Source of the DNA: JADKCL01 sp031424495
GTDB lineage: Bacteria > Bacteroidota > Bacteroidia > J057 > JADKCL01
NCBI GenBank assembly: GCA_031424495.1
Contig: JANPHP010000034.1
Location: forward strand, 28,804-92,803
Direction of reading: 5' to 3'
DNA: 64,000 nucleotides
This document shows, piece by piece, positions 1 through 8,354 of this stretch (the stretch's first letter is position 1; each line of letters begins with the position of its first letter). Under the pieces are notes generated by a model. It made no database searches, had not been told where the DNA came from, and saw only the letters and a program-made list of their open reading frames with translations. Made by a program: the position numbers and the translations under genes.

Positions 1-11
1 ATTGTCCATTA

Positions 12-1280
12 TCAATTTGGTTTCATCACCTTGCCCATGAACAAGATGCTCCTGCTGGCGTTGTGCTGGATCATGAAGATGAAGGGGTGATCGGCGCGGA
101 AGTTCATGATAGGAGCTGGATCTTCGATGATTGCGCTGGTTTCTCTCACAATCACGGCCGTGGCTGCTGCCGCCTCGGTGCCCTCCTCATTGACCTCGAC
201 AAATGCCTTGTGGATCACATCGCTCACAGCAAAGCTGCCCCCGCCCAAAAACATGCGCGAGAAGTCGGCCTCGGCAAAGAGTCCCCCCAGGCCCATGGCC
301 TCAAGGGAGGGCTTGATGGAGCCGCCGAGCTCCATTTTGAAACGTGGCAGCCATACATTGACCTGCTGGTATCGCATTGCATTGCTGATTTCTGCCCAGC
401 GATCGGCGCTCAATTCCTTTTCCATTTTGGACATCGGGCCACTACCGGGCAGCAAGACGACCATCGAGAGGTCGTCGCCCTTGTAGGGCAATTGTAGCGC
501 TTGGAAGCCGTCCATCTCGACATAACGCAGCTTGTCTTCTGCAGCTGGCCGATACATCAAAGGCGCCTGCACCGATGCGTCACTGCCATCCTGCAAGTAA
601 AAAGGCAATTCTTGGGTGAGCTTTTTGTCGAATTCCAGCTTCCACTTGCCTTTGAAAAAAATCGCATTGGTGAGGACCATGCGCGTGTCGCTGCCGACAG
701 CGCCTGCGGGGATCAGGTTTTTGATGCGTTTGTTGGTTTGCTGCTCTACCCATGCATTGATTTTGAGGCGGGATTCCTCGCTTTTTTGGGCGAAGTCCAG
801 CGGGACAGACTCGCCATGGTAGGCTTTTTTGATAGTCGCGACAAACTCAGGATTGAGTTGCGCAGTTTTTTCGGGCCAGATGGCATTGGCGACAGCGAGC
901 GCGTAGGGAGCATCGGCGCGAGACAACGCTTGGGAAAGCTCGGCCAAGCCAGCGTGCAGGACGGCGGCCTCGGGTAGCCCGAGGGCCTTGCTGAGCAGTT
1001 CGAGCGTGCTGCCTGCCGCGCCCTCGCTGGTCATGGACAGGGCCGCCCACACGCTAAAAGGTGACATGAACTGGTTGGCGGCTGGTTTTTGAGCGGCCAT
1101 CTTTTGGTAAAGCTGGAAACCAAATTGGTTGCTGGCGCCTGCGACGGATTCGAGCGGGGTCGATTTGGGATTGATCACGAGCCGACAGGCGCTGACCCGC
1201 AGGGGTAACAGCAAGCACAATGCAGGGATCAGAAGCAGCAGGAAGCGCTTGGAGAGCTGAAGGATGGAATTTGGTTTCAT
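12..1280 (-). CDS. Serpin-family protease inhibitor, predicted lipoprotein
   Basis: A 422-residue serpin from ATG at 1280; an in-frame TTG at 1298 would add six residues. The N-terminus is a signal peptide ending in VSAC, so Cys32 is a likely lipid site and the protein is probably envelope-anchored. The body carries serpin signatures (NQFMSPFSVWAALSM near the start, DHPFIFMI near the end). The reactive-loop hinge EEGTEAAAATA (about residues 365-375) is alanine-rich, as in inhibitory serpins. By register with alpha-1-antitrypsin the P1-P1' bond would fall at or near Thr-Ser in VRETSAI, although the nearby Arg could be the true P1. It is convergent with nothing visible and divergent from the NlpC/P60 gene. 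Family call is firm; target protease is unknown. Confidence 0.93.
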   Translation of the reverse strand: MKPNSILQLSKRFLLLLIPALCLLLPLRVSACRLVINPKSTPLESVAGASNQFGFQLYQKMAAQKPAANQFMSPFSVWAALSMTSEGAAGSTLELLSKALGLPEAAVLHAGLAELSQALSRADAPYALAVANAIWPEKTAQLNPEFVATIKKAYHGESVPLDFAQKSEESRLKINAWVEQQTNKRIKNLIPAGAVGSDTRMVLTNAIFFKGKWKLEFDKKLTQELPFYLQDGSDASVQAPLMYRPAAEDKLRYVEMDGFQALQLPYKGDDLSMVVLLPGSGPMSKMEKELSADRWAEISNAMRYQQVNVWLPRFKMELGGSIKPSLEAMGLGGLFAEADFSRMFLGGGSFAVSDVIHKAFVEVNEEGTEAAAATAVIVRETSAIIEDPAPIMNFRADHPFIFMIQHNASRSILFMGKVMKPN

Positions 1281-1612
1281 AAAGCTTTGATTTTTCAATG
1301 GGGTATCAAAATCTGATTTGGCCTAGTGGTGCTGCGCTGCACCAAATTGCACAAATGCTGGATCGCTTTTTTTCGTCCGATCACAAATCGCCCGATGTGA
1401 ATGATCTGCGCAATCCAATTGTCCTGACATTCAATGCTGCACAAAATACATCGCCTCAGCAAGCGCCGCCAACTGCCAATTGTGGAAAACTCTGCCCGCC
1501 CTATCGGCGACACACCTCAAGCAAGACTTGTGGGAAATGGCGTTGGCATATTGTAAAACAACCCTTTAGATTTATCACCGTAGAAGACCGTGGTTTTTAT
1601 CCTCGTATTGTT

Positions 1613-2194
1613 ATGCACAATTCATCATCACGCATCTGGATGTTTGCTCTGCTTGCGGGCTTGTTCATGGCGGGTTGCACGCCCCACAAGGTGACGGCAG
1701 ACCGCTACAAATACTTGATCAAGGAGACGCCCGAGGACCATGTGGCCACCGAGACCAAGTCTGAAAATGACCTGATCAAAGACAAGGTGATCAGCATGAA
1801 TCTTGGCGAAAAGCTTGTGCCCGTGCTCATCGAAGCCAAGGATTACCTGGGCACGCCCTACCGCTATGGCGGCAAGAGCAAGGCCGGCATCGATTGCTCG
1901 GGCCTCACGTGCGTGTGCTATGAGAAGGCGGGCATCGCCCTGCCGCGCAGCGCCGCCGACCAAAGCCAATATGGCGATGAGGTGAAGCGCAAGGATTTGC
2001 GGGTGGGAGACTTGGTGTTTTTTGATGCCAAAAGCACGGGCAAGATCGACCACGTGGGCATGGTAACCAAAGCCGAAGGCGACAATGTCATCTTCATTCA
2101 CTCCTCGACGAGCAAAGGCGTGCGTTATGACTACCTCAATGAAGGCTACTGGACCGATAGACTGGTGGAAGCGCGGCGCGTGGCGGTGAAATGA
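1613..2194 (+). CDS. NlpC/P60 cell-wall peptidase lipoprotein
   Basis: 193 residues starting at ATG 1613; the frame is open upstream but the signal peptide starts here. Lipobox LFMAGC places the lipidated Cys at 22. The C-terminal domain (about 65-193) is NlpC/P60: catalytic Cys95 in IDCSGL, His147 in DHVGM and a third polar position at His163 in FIHSS. Such enzymes cleave peptide stems of peptidoglycan, usually the gamma-D-Glu to diamino-acid bond. The short size and single domain match the Spr/MepS-like class. Regulation is not evident. Confidence 0.93.
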   Translation: MHNSSSRIWMFALLAGLFMAGCTPHKVTADRYKYLIKETPEDHVATETKSENDLIKDKVISMNLGEKLVPVLIEAKDYLGTPYRYGGKSKAGIDCSGLTCVCYEKAGIALPRSAADQSQYGDEVKRKDLRVGDLVFFDAKSTGKIDHVGMVTKAEGDNVIFIHSSTSKGVRYDYLNEGYWTDRLVEARRVAVK

Positions 2195-2261
2195 AGGCTT
2201 GGGAAGGTGGTAGGGAGTAGGGGGCAGGTAGCAGTTGTTGGGCTGGATAGTACCATGACTG

Positions 2262-2297
2262 CCCATTGTCAATTATCCATTGTCAATTGTCAATTAA
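2262..2297. repeat. Short AT-rich repeats of the 'attgtcaatta' type
   Basis: Between the NlpC/P60 gene and the HPt gene, short units such as attgtcaatt and attatccattgtc recur head to tail. The first 16 bases of the window carry a related string (attgtccattatcaat). Similar low-complexity motifs built on 'attaggaattag' lie at 54432-54566 and 58909-58932. These look like dispersed intergenic repeats with no coding content. Confidence 0.5.
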
Positions 2298-2298
2298 T

Positions 2299-2658
2299 TC
2301 AAACCAGCTTGGCAAGTGCTGCTTTGAGATGGGCCAAGATCGCCTGGCCCACGGCGATGGCCTCGGCGACCATGGTGGGCAATTGGTCGAGGTCTTTGAG
2401 CTCCATGGCGGCGTGCTCGATGTCTCGCAACCGATTTTTCATGTCGTCGAGACTCAGGTAGGCAAATGTGCTTTTGGCTTTGTGGGCAGCCGACTTGAGA
2501 GCGGGCCAATCTTGTGCTGTGCAAAAGTTGTCCATGTTGGTGAAGGCCTCTGGGAGTGCCTTGCACATCTTGGATAGCAGCGCCATCACAAACATCTCAT
2601 CACCGCCGGCAATGGCGTACAAGTTGCTGAGATCTATGTTTCCTTGTTCTTCGCCCAC
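2299..2658 (-). CDS. Stand-alone HPt (histidine phosphotransfer) protein
   Basis: 119 residues, starting at GTG 2658; no in-frame ATG lies between it and the upstream stop, though an ATT three codons earlier is possible. It is a single all-helical HPt domain. The phosphoacceptor is probably His59 in SAAHKAKSTFAYL, and the N-terminal IDLSNLYAIAGGDEMF is typical of Bacteroidota HPt domains. It would relay phosphate between a hybrid sensor kinase and a response regulator; neither is encoded nearby, so its partners are elsewhere. Confidence 0.85.
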   Translation of the reverse strand: MGEEQGNIDLSNLYAIAGGDEMFVMALLSKMCKALPEAFTNMDNFCTAQDWPALKSAAHKAKSTFAYLSLDDMKNRLRDIEHAAMELKDLDQLPTMVAEAIAVGQAILAHLKAALAKLV

Positions 2659-2849
2659 GCGTGCAATGTAGTTGAGTCAATGATTGCTCACAGACCCAAA
2701 GTAAACAATTTAAAAAGAAGCCAAGGGTGAAAGTGCAAACTTGGGAAAAATAATGTGGCTTTTCAAAATATTGAACGAAAACCACTGGCCGAAAGGCCAA
2801 ATGCAAGTGAATATTTGTTTCTGTGCCATGCTACCTAAAGGGCGACACA

Positions 2850-2920
2850 AGCGGCCCGCTGCGCGGGCGGCACCCCGCAAGACAGCGATCCCGCACAGGC
2901 CAAGGTCTGTGCGGGAGGCA
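2850..2920. repeat. Two GC-rich hairpins in the intergenic gap
   Basis: In the 330-base gap 2659-2985, gcccgc (2854-2859) pairs with gcgggc (2863-2868), and cccgcaca (2890-2897) pairs with tgtgcggg (2908-2915). They resemble repetitive palindromic elements rather than terminators because no T-tract follows. The rest of the gap holds no gene that I can see. Confidence 0.5.
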
Positions 2921-2931
2921 CCCACTCACGC

Positions 2932-2965
2932 AAAAAAGGCCATCCGCTCACGCAGACAGCCTTTT
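2932..2965 (-). terminator. Probable terminator of the SPFH-SHOCT gene
   Basis: Read on the minus strand, AAAAGGC (2959-2965) pairs with GCCTTTT (2934-2940) and runs into a T-tract, 20 bases past the stop of the SPFH gene. The loop is long (18 bases), so the call is moderate. Confidence 0.5.
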
Positions 2966-2985
2966 CCATATTCAGTGCGGGCAGC

Positions 2986-4002
2986 TTAGAGCTTGGCCAA
3001 CAGTTCTTTTTTCTTCTCGTTGAATTCTTCCTCGGTCAAAACTCCTGCGGCTTTCAATTCGGCAAGGTCCTTCAAGGTCTTCATGATATCGTCCTTGCTC
3101 TGCGGAGCAGGCGTATTCTGATTGCTTTGGGTATTTTGCTGATTTTGCTGCTGCTGCGACATGTTTTGCATCATCATGTTCGCCATCATCATGCCGGTCA
3201 TGTCCATGCCTGTGCCGCCGTTTTTGGCAGCGTCTTCCATGGCTTTGGCCTGCTGGAATTGCTGGAACTTGTTCAGGTCGCCGACCATGTTCATCTGCGT
3301 GTTTTTGCGCAGGAACTCATTGACTTCTGGAGGCAGGGTGATGCTCTGGATCTGGAAGTCGGTGATGTCGAGGCCAAACTGTGTGAAGTACTCCTGGATG
3401 CGGGGCATCAGGGCCTTGGTAAATTCGGTTTTTTGGGCTTGCAGCTGAATGAAGGACAGGCCCTGCTCAGCCATCTCGGCGACCACTTCTGTGAAGCGGT
3501 CCACGATCTTGCCCCTGAGGGTGCCTTCGAGTTCGCTCACTTGCACGTTGGGGTCGGTGCCTGCAAATTCCTTGAAGAACTTGCCTGCGTCCATGACGCG
3601 AAAGTTGAATGCGCCAAATGCCCTGATCTCCACCTGGCCAAACTTGCTGTCGGCGATGTAGACGGGTGTGGGCGTGCCCCACTTGAGATCTGTAAACTGG
3701 CGGGTATTGACGTAATAGATGTCGACCTTGAAGGGTGACTCAAAGCCATATTTCCATGACCTGAGCGAGGTCATGATGGGCATGTTGCGGGTGGTGAGCT
3801 CGTAACGGCCGGGCTGGAAGATGTCGGCTGCCGAACCTTCGTTGATCATCAGGGCGACCTGGGACTCACGCACGGTGAGTTGTGCACCCATTTTCACTTC
3901 CTTGTCTTGGTCAGGAAACTTGTAGATGATCGTGTCGCGAGAGGCATCTACCCACTCGATGACATCGATAAACTGGCCGCGGATAAAGTCAAAAAGTCCC
4001 AT
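2986..4002 (-). CDS. SPFH/Band 7-like protein with C-terminal SHOCT domain
   Basis: 338 residues from ATG 4002; the open frame extends 35 codons further up but the family starts at MGLFDFIRGQF. Residues 1-230 form the 'virion core protein/SPFH' fold seen in YdjI-type bacterial proteins. A Met/Gln-rich linker follows (MMMANMMMQNMSQQQQNQ). The C-terminus (about 305-338) is a SHOCT helix pair with LKAAGVLTEEEFNEKKKELL. Members are thought to act as oligomeric scaffolds; the exact role is unsettled. It lies 37 bases after the DUF2480 gene on the same strand, so co-transcription is likely. Confidence 0.88.
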   Translation of the reverse strand: MGLFDFIRGQFIDVIEWVDASRDTIIYKFPDQDKEVKMGAQLTVRESQVALMINEGSAADIFQPGRYELTTRNMPIMTSLRSWKYGFESPFKVDIYYVNTRQFTDLKWGTPTPVYIADSKFGQVEIRAFGAFNFRVMDAGKFFKEFAGTDPNVQVSELEGTLRGKIVDRFTEVVAEMAEQGLSFIQLQAQKTEFTKALMPRIQEYFTQFGLDITDFQIQSITLPPEVNEFLRKNTQMNMVGDLNKFQQFQQAKAMEDAAKNGGTGMDMTGMMMANMMMQNMSQQQQNQQNTQSNQNTPAPQSKDDIMKTLKDLAELKAAGVLTEEEFNEKKKELLAKL

Positions 4003-4039
4003 AATGAATTCGGTATCTGAGTCTAATGTGATTGCAAAT

Positions 4040-4570
4040 TTATGAAAAAGCTGAAGCTTTTGATTTCTCTTTTTTCCAAAGGGGCACTGTGGAGCAAGGC
4101 TCGCCATACATGAGTTTGTCGGCGATGGCCCGCAAGCGCACGATGAAGTCTACAAATGTGGCTTGGGGAATCTCGATATCGCCGCAACCTTTCACGACGA
4201 TTTTTTTACCCTCGAGTTGCTGATAGTCGATGCGGTCCAGTGCTTTGTGCCAGATGGCGATTTCCAAATCTTCACGGCTACCAAATACGATGGTGCTGGC
4301 AAAAGGTTGGAGTTGGATGGCGAGCAGCATGTAGGCCCAGCCGGGAATGATGGCATCGGCGCTGCAGTGCAGGTGCACATGCTGCCCCTGGTACTGCGCC
4401 CAGTCGACCGACTCGAGCCAGCCTCGGTAGTCGCCCTCCTTCAAGATCATGCACATAAACAGGCGCTCTGCGATGTCGATCCCGACACGGGGCGCGGGGT
4501 CATGGTAGTCTGCGAGGTCAAAGGAGACGAGCGGACTCAGGGCGACTTTGTTGACGATGTCTTTTTCCAT
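4040..4570 (-). CDS. DUF2480 family protein
   Basis: 176 residues starting MEKDIVNKVALSPLVSFDL at ATG 4570. This matches DUF2480, a family I know almost only from Bacteroidota and without an assigned function. It has no signal peptide or membrane segment and is probably cytoplasmic. Features include an internal QGQHVHLHCSADAIIPGWAY stretch and a C-terminal KGCGDIEIP motif. It precedes the SPFH-SHOCT gene in the same orientation. Confidence 0.82.
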   Translation of the reverse strand: MEKDIVNKVALSPLVSFDLADYHDPAPRVGIDIAERLFMCMILKEGDYRGWLESVDWAQYQGQHVHLHCSADAIIPGWAYMLLAIQLQPFASTIVFGSREDLEIAIWHKALDRIDYQQLEGKKIVVKGCGDIEIPQATFVDFIVRLRAIADKLMYGEPCSTVPLWKKEKSKASAFS

Positions 4571-4928
4571 GGGGTAGATCAGCGATTAAGATAAGGAATT
4601 GCTGGGTGAATGTGAAAACGAACGGGCGGGGTTTTGGTTTTTTGTTTTTCGGGGGATGTTACCAATGAGCCCATAGTCATGCAAACCCTGCATCCCAGGT
4701 GCCATCGGCGCAACCATCCTCACGATAAGGGAAAGTCATCTACACGTATCACGTGAAGGCAGCTACCCAATAATCGTATGCAATTCCCCTGGAAGCAGGC
4801 AGGCTCCTCAGGCCGATGGCGGCCCATCTTTGTCATGGCGGCGCACAAGATCTAGCTCGCGTGCAATGCTGGGAGAATGCTGAAAATCCCTTTTTGAGAG
4901 TAGGCGCATTTTAAGAAATACAAAAATC
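4571..4928. other. Gap with no recognised feature
   Basis: About 360 bases separate the divergent DUF2480 gene and the 4929 gene. I see no convincing coding frame, RNA gene or hairpin in it. It must hold promoters for both flanking genes, but none stands out. Confidence 0.4.
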
Positions 4929-5363
4929 ATGTCTCTGAATCTTCTCGTACCAGCCCCGATCAATGGTGTACAAAATGTACAGGACCCAAGTGGCAACGTC
5001 AGCGGATTGGCGCTCGGCAAGGAAATGACCACGGTCTTGGGTAGGGATCGTGTAGGCGGCACCCTGCCACTCGTCGTCACGGGCCTTGTACAGCCAGCCG
5101 ATTTCGACCAAAACAAGACTTGGGGCCGTGTGGTGCGCCTACGCGCAAACGACAACACCAGCTTTTACGACATCGGCATCGACAAAACCGGCAACCTGTT
5201 CATCAACTCCGTGAGTTCGACCAAAGATGTGCACGTCCTCACGATCACCCCTGCGGGTGGGCTCATCTTGAACATGGCTGGCATCACATTGCCCCCCAAT
5301 GGCATCGGAACCGTGGATTTGTGCGTGGACAAGACCAATGGTCGCGTGTATCGCCAAGGCTAA
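4929..5363 (+). CDS. Hypothetical protein, 144 residues
   Basis: Begins MSLNLLVPAPINGVQNVQDP at ATG 4929 and is followed by a strong terminator. It has no signal peptide and no Cys-rich motif. It is rich in beta-forming and Gly/Asn turns (RANDNTSFYDIGIDKTGNLF, GGLILNMAGITLPP), which recalls the 'structural' beta-repeat head of Bacteroidota tail-fibre-like proteins. I do not recognise a family. Its own terminator and codon use like its neighbours argue that it is a real gene. Confidence 0.65.
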   Translation: MSLNLLVPAPINGVQNVQDPSGNVSGLALGKEMTTVLGRDRVGGTLPLVVTGLVQPADFDQNKTWGRVVRLRANDNTSFYDIGIDKTGNLFINSVSSTKDVHVLTITPAGGLILNMAGITLPPNGIGTVDLCVDKTNGRVYRQG

Positions 5364-5409
5364 GCACACGCAAGACGCTTGTGGATACAGGCGCAGCATG
5401 CAAGAAAAA

Positions 5410-5435
5410 GGGCGGCTCTCGGAGCCGCCCTTTTT
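5410..5435 (+). terminator. Strong intrinsic terminator, bidirectional
   Basis: gggcggctc (5410-5418) pairs perfectly with gagccgccc (5422-5430) around a 3-base loop and is followed by TTTTT. An A-run on the other side lets it also serve the minus-strand barrel gene that ends at 5502. Confidence 0.9.
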
Positions 5436-5501
5436 GATTGCTGTACAAGTGATTTGGTGGCTTGGAGATGTATTGAGCTACTCCGAGCAAACCCGGCAAC
5501 C

Positions 5502-6191
5502 CTATTCCCCACCCTCTTCAAAACTCCGCTTCCCAAAGGTAAAACCCAGCCCGACATTCAGCCCGATTTGGTGAATGGTGGATCCACGGTCAAAACCATG
5601 CGGTGGGTAGCCACGGTCATAGCGCAGCAGAAATGCAGTGTAGTTGGTTTCAAGGCTCAACTGCATATGTCTGAGAAAGGTGTACTCTGCCCGAAAGCCA
5701 GCCTGTAGCCCCAGGTCGCGCAAAACATGTGCTTTGGTCAGGATTTCAAACCATCTTGGGTAAGCCCAAACGATTTCCTCCTCGCCCCCTCTGAAAACCA
5801 GACCACCGACCGCGCTCAGCGAGAAACGGGGCTTGGATACCAAGCGTCGTCCATAATTCAACCGAATCTGATTGACATCTCGATTAAAAACCTTCCCGGG
5901 CTGCACTCTGGAATTCTCTGAATAACGTGCATAAAAGCGCGTTGCAGACAGTGACAAGCTGTGCGTATTCTGAAATGTTACAGAATATCCGATCCCGAGA
6001 CCCATTGCAAAGCTTTTCCGAGCAAGCGAGTAGCGAACCTTTACTTCTGAGCCGTCCAGAAAGTGATAATAGGGCAATATAAACTCAATGGAGTGCTTCG
6101 TTTTGGCCTCTTGAGCAAAAATCTTGTTGGGGAAGGCAACCATCCCCAACAAGATCAGCAATAGTGCTAGGATGTCAATTCTGCTTTTCAT
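5502..6191 (-). CDS. Outer-membrane beta-barrel protein, tandem paralogue A
   Basis: 229 residues from ATG 6191 (MKSRIDILALLL), with a signal peptide ending at IFAQ. The rest alternates polar and hydrophobic residues as in a small beta barrel and ends in an aromatic-rich strand (GLNVGLGFTFGKRSF). It overlaps the end of paralogue B by 17 bases and shares its architecture: HxIExxLPYYxFLDGS near the N-terminus and FDRGSTIHQIGLNVG near the C-terminus. No function is recognised. The two genes are surely one transcription unit from an upstream duplication. Confidence 0.82.
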   Translation of the reverse strand: MKSRIDILALLLILLGMVAFPNKIFAQEAKTKHSIEFILPYYHFLDGSEVKVRYSLARKSFAMGLGIGYSVTFQNTHSLSLSATRFYARYSENSRVQPGKVFNRDVNQIRLNYGRRLVSKPRFSLSAVGGLVFRGGEEEIVWAYPRWFEILTKAHVLRDLGLQAGFRAEYTFLRHMQLSLETNYTAFLLRYDRGYPPHGFDRGSTIHQIGLNVGLGFTFGKRSFEEGGE

Positions 6192-6894
6192 CGTTTTCAA
6201 ATGTGCGCTTTCCAAATGTAAAACCAATCCCGACATTCAGCCCGATTTGGTGAATGGTGGATCCACGGTCAAAACCATGCGGTGGGTAGCCCCGGTCAAA
6301 GCGCAGCAGAAATGCAGTGTAGTTGGTTTCCAGGCTCAGATCAAAATGTTTCAAAAAGTAATAGTCAGCTCGCAAGCCAATATGGATACCACTATCCTTG
6401 AGCAAATGAGATCTCGTTACAATTTCAAACCATCTCGGATAACCCAAAACAATCTGCTCTGACCCACGACGAGAAGTAATTCCGCCCAAGGCAGCCAAGC
6501 TGAGTCGATTCCTTTGCAGAAAATGATAGTGGTAGGCAAGATTGGCGAGGTTGGTTTCCCGCTGCCTTATTTCCCCTGGTGGAACTGGGTTCCTTTTATA
6601 ATAGCCAGCATCAAACAATGAGGCGGACAGTGAAATGGAATGCCTCGTTTTAAAATGAATAGCATACCGAATGCCTCTCCCAAGTGCCTCGGCCGTTCGC
6701 GATGTAGAATAAACACCCTTCATTGCGCTACCATCGAGAAATTGATAGTATGGCAAATACAACTCTATTTGATGTGCCACCCTGGAATTCTGGGCACTGC
6801 TAATTGTAGGGAGCGCAAAGCCCCCTGCAATTAGAATCAGTATCCAGGCAAGGTTATTCCTGCTTGACAAACTTCGTCGTCGCGATTTTTCCAT
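6175..6894 (-). CDS. Outer-membrane beta-barrel protein, tandem paralogue B
   Basis: 239 residues from ATG 6894. A basic N-terminus (MEKSRRRS) leads into a hydrophobic signal segment ending TISSAQ. The mature part is a predicted small barrel like paralogue A. The proteins are only moderately similar in the middle but almost identical over the last third (NYTAFLLR-DRGYPPHGFDRGSTIHQIGLNVG). It is upstream of and overlaps paralogue A, so the two should be translated from one message. Confidence 0.82.
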   Translation of the reverse strand: MEKSRRRSLSSRNNLAWILILIAGGFALPTISSAQNSRVAHQIELYLPYYQFLDGSAMKGVYSTSRTAEALGRGIRYAIHFKTRHSISLSASLFDAGYYKRNPVPPGEIRQRETNLANLAYHYHFLQRNRLSLAALGGITSRRGSEQIVLGYPRWFEIVTRSHLLKDSGIHIGLRADYYFLKHFDLSLETNYTAFLLRFDRGYPPHGFDRGSTIHQIGLNVGIGFTFGKRTFENDEKQN

Positions 6895-6958
6895 TCCTGA
6901 GGGCCTACAGGCAATACGTCACCTCAAAAAGCCGCCGTCAAGATGGATGATGCCCCCC

Positions 6959-8170
6959 TCACCCAGGCCACTCACCCGTCTCCGACTGCAGCCGAGCCAT
7001 CTCTTCATAGTCGGGCGCTTCAGAAAACTTGAAGTGCGGGTACTTGTCTTTGTACTCCTGACGCACGAGCGCCAAGATCTGCGTCTTGAGCGCGTCGATG
7101 TTGAGGTTGGAGCTGGCCGAGACAAAGATCGCAGGCGCGTTTTCACGGGCGATCCAGGTCTTTTCCAGCGTGTCGCGCTCCTCGGGGCTCAGGCGGTCGA
7201 TCTTGTTGAAGACGACGATGGTCGGCTTCTGATTCACGTCGAGGCCGGCGAGCGTTTCATTCACGACTTGGAGCTGCTCCTCAAATGCCGGATGGCTCAT
7301 GTCGCAGACGTGCAGCAGGATGTCGCTCTCGCGCACCTCGTCGAGGGTGCTCTTGAAGCACTCGATGAGGTCGTGGGGCAATTTGCGCAGGAAACCGACG
7401 GTATCGCTGAGCAAAAAGGGCACTTGCTGCAAAACCACCTTGCGCACGGTCGTGTCCAGGGTCGCGAAGAGCTTGTCCTCGGCAAGCACATCGCTTTTGG
7501 AGAGGCGGTTCATGAGCGTGCTCTTGCCCGCATTGGTATAACCCACGAGGGCGATGCGCACCATCTCGCCGCGGTGCTTGCGGCGGGTCTGGTTTTGCTG
7601 GTCGATCTTGATCAAGTCCTTTTTGAGCAAGTCGATCTTGTCGCGGATGATGCGTCGGTCGGTCTCGATTTCCTTCTCCCCCGCGCCTTTCATGCCGATG
7701 CCACCCTTTTGCTTGCTCAAGTGCGTCCACAGACCCGAGAGTCGTGGCAGCAAATATTGCAATTGCGCGAGCTCGACTTGCGCCTTGGCTTGCGCAGAGC
7801 GGGCACGCTCTGAGAAGATGTGCAAGATGATCGCGCTTCGGTCGAGCACCTTCACCTCCAGTTCACGGTCGATGTTGCGCACCTGCGAGGGCGTGAGGTC
7901 GTCGTCAAAGACGACGAGGTCGATCTTGTGCAAATCCACATAAGCCTTGATCTCGGCAAGCTTGCCCTTGCCGACATAAGTCCCCGAGTGTACACGATCC
8001 ATTTTTTGCAAAAACACTGCAAATGTGGCGGCTCCGGCCGTCTTGGTGAGCAATTGCAGCTCCTCAAGATACTCCTCAGCCTTTTCCTTGGTCACCTCGC
8101 GGTTGTACACCCCTACCAAAATGGCCTTCTCCTGACCCACGTACGCTACCTGACTATCTAATGCTATCAT
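6959..8170 (-). CDS. hflX: Ribosome-associated GTPase HflX
   Basis: 403 residues from ATG 8170. The N-terminal HflX domain carries SGTYVGKGK and DDDLTPSQVRN; a helical linker (about 115-195) contains SKQKGGIGMKGAGEKEIETDRR. The G domain has G1 GYTNAGKS (210-217), G3 DTVGF (256-260), G4 NKID (322-325) and a G5-like VSASS. HflX binds the 50S subunit, splits stalled 70S ribosomes and is often stress-linked. Length and motif order are standard. It is divergent from the nucleotidyltransferase gene. Confidence 0.97.
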   Translation of the reverse strand: MIALDSQVAYVGQEKAILVGVYNREVTKEKAEEYLEELQLLTKTAGAATFAVFLQKMDRVHSGTYVGKGKLAEIKAYVDLHKIDLVVFDDDLTPSQVRNIDRELEVKVLDRSAIILHIFSERARSAQAKAQVELAQLQYLLPRLSGLWTHLSKQKGGIGMKGAGEKEIETDRRIIRDKIDLLKKDLIKIDQQNQTRRKHRGEMVRIALVGYTNAGKSTLMNRLSKSDVLAEDKLFATLDTTVRKVVLQQVPFLLSDTVGFLRKLPHDLIECFKSTLDEVRESDILLHVCDMSHPAFEEQLQVVNETLAGLDVNQKPTIVVFNKIDRLSPEERDTLEKTWIARENAPAIFVSASSNLNIDALKTQILALVRQEYKDKYPHFKFSEAPDYEEMARLQSETGEWPG

Positions 8171-8354
8171 ATTTATTGGGCTCCTTGACCCGCGGTTTGG
8201 TAGCGAGAGCGCTACAACTATGGCAAATATCCACTGAATTGACGAAAAAATACTACCTTTACTTTTAGGTTAGTATGAGGTAAGAGTCATCTCGCCCAAA
8301 TGATGGATCGTTTGGAGGGATTATTTGGGTTCTGCTGCATCTAGGTGCAGTTGT

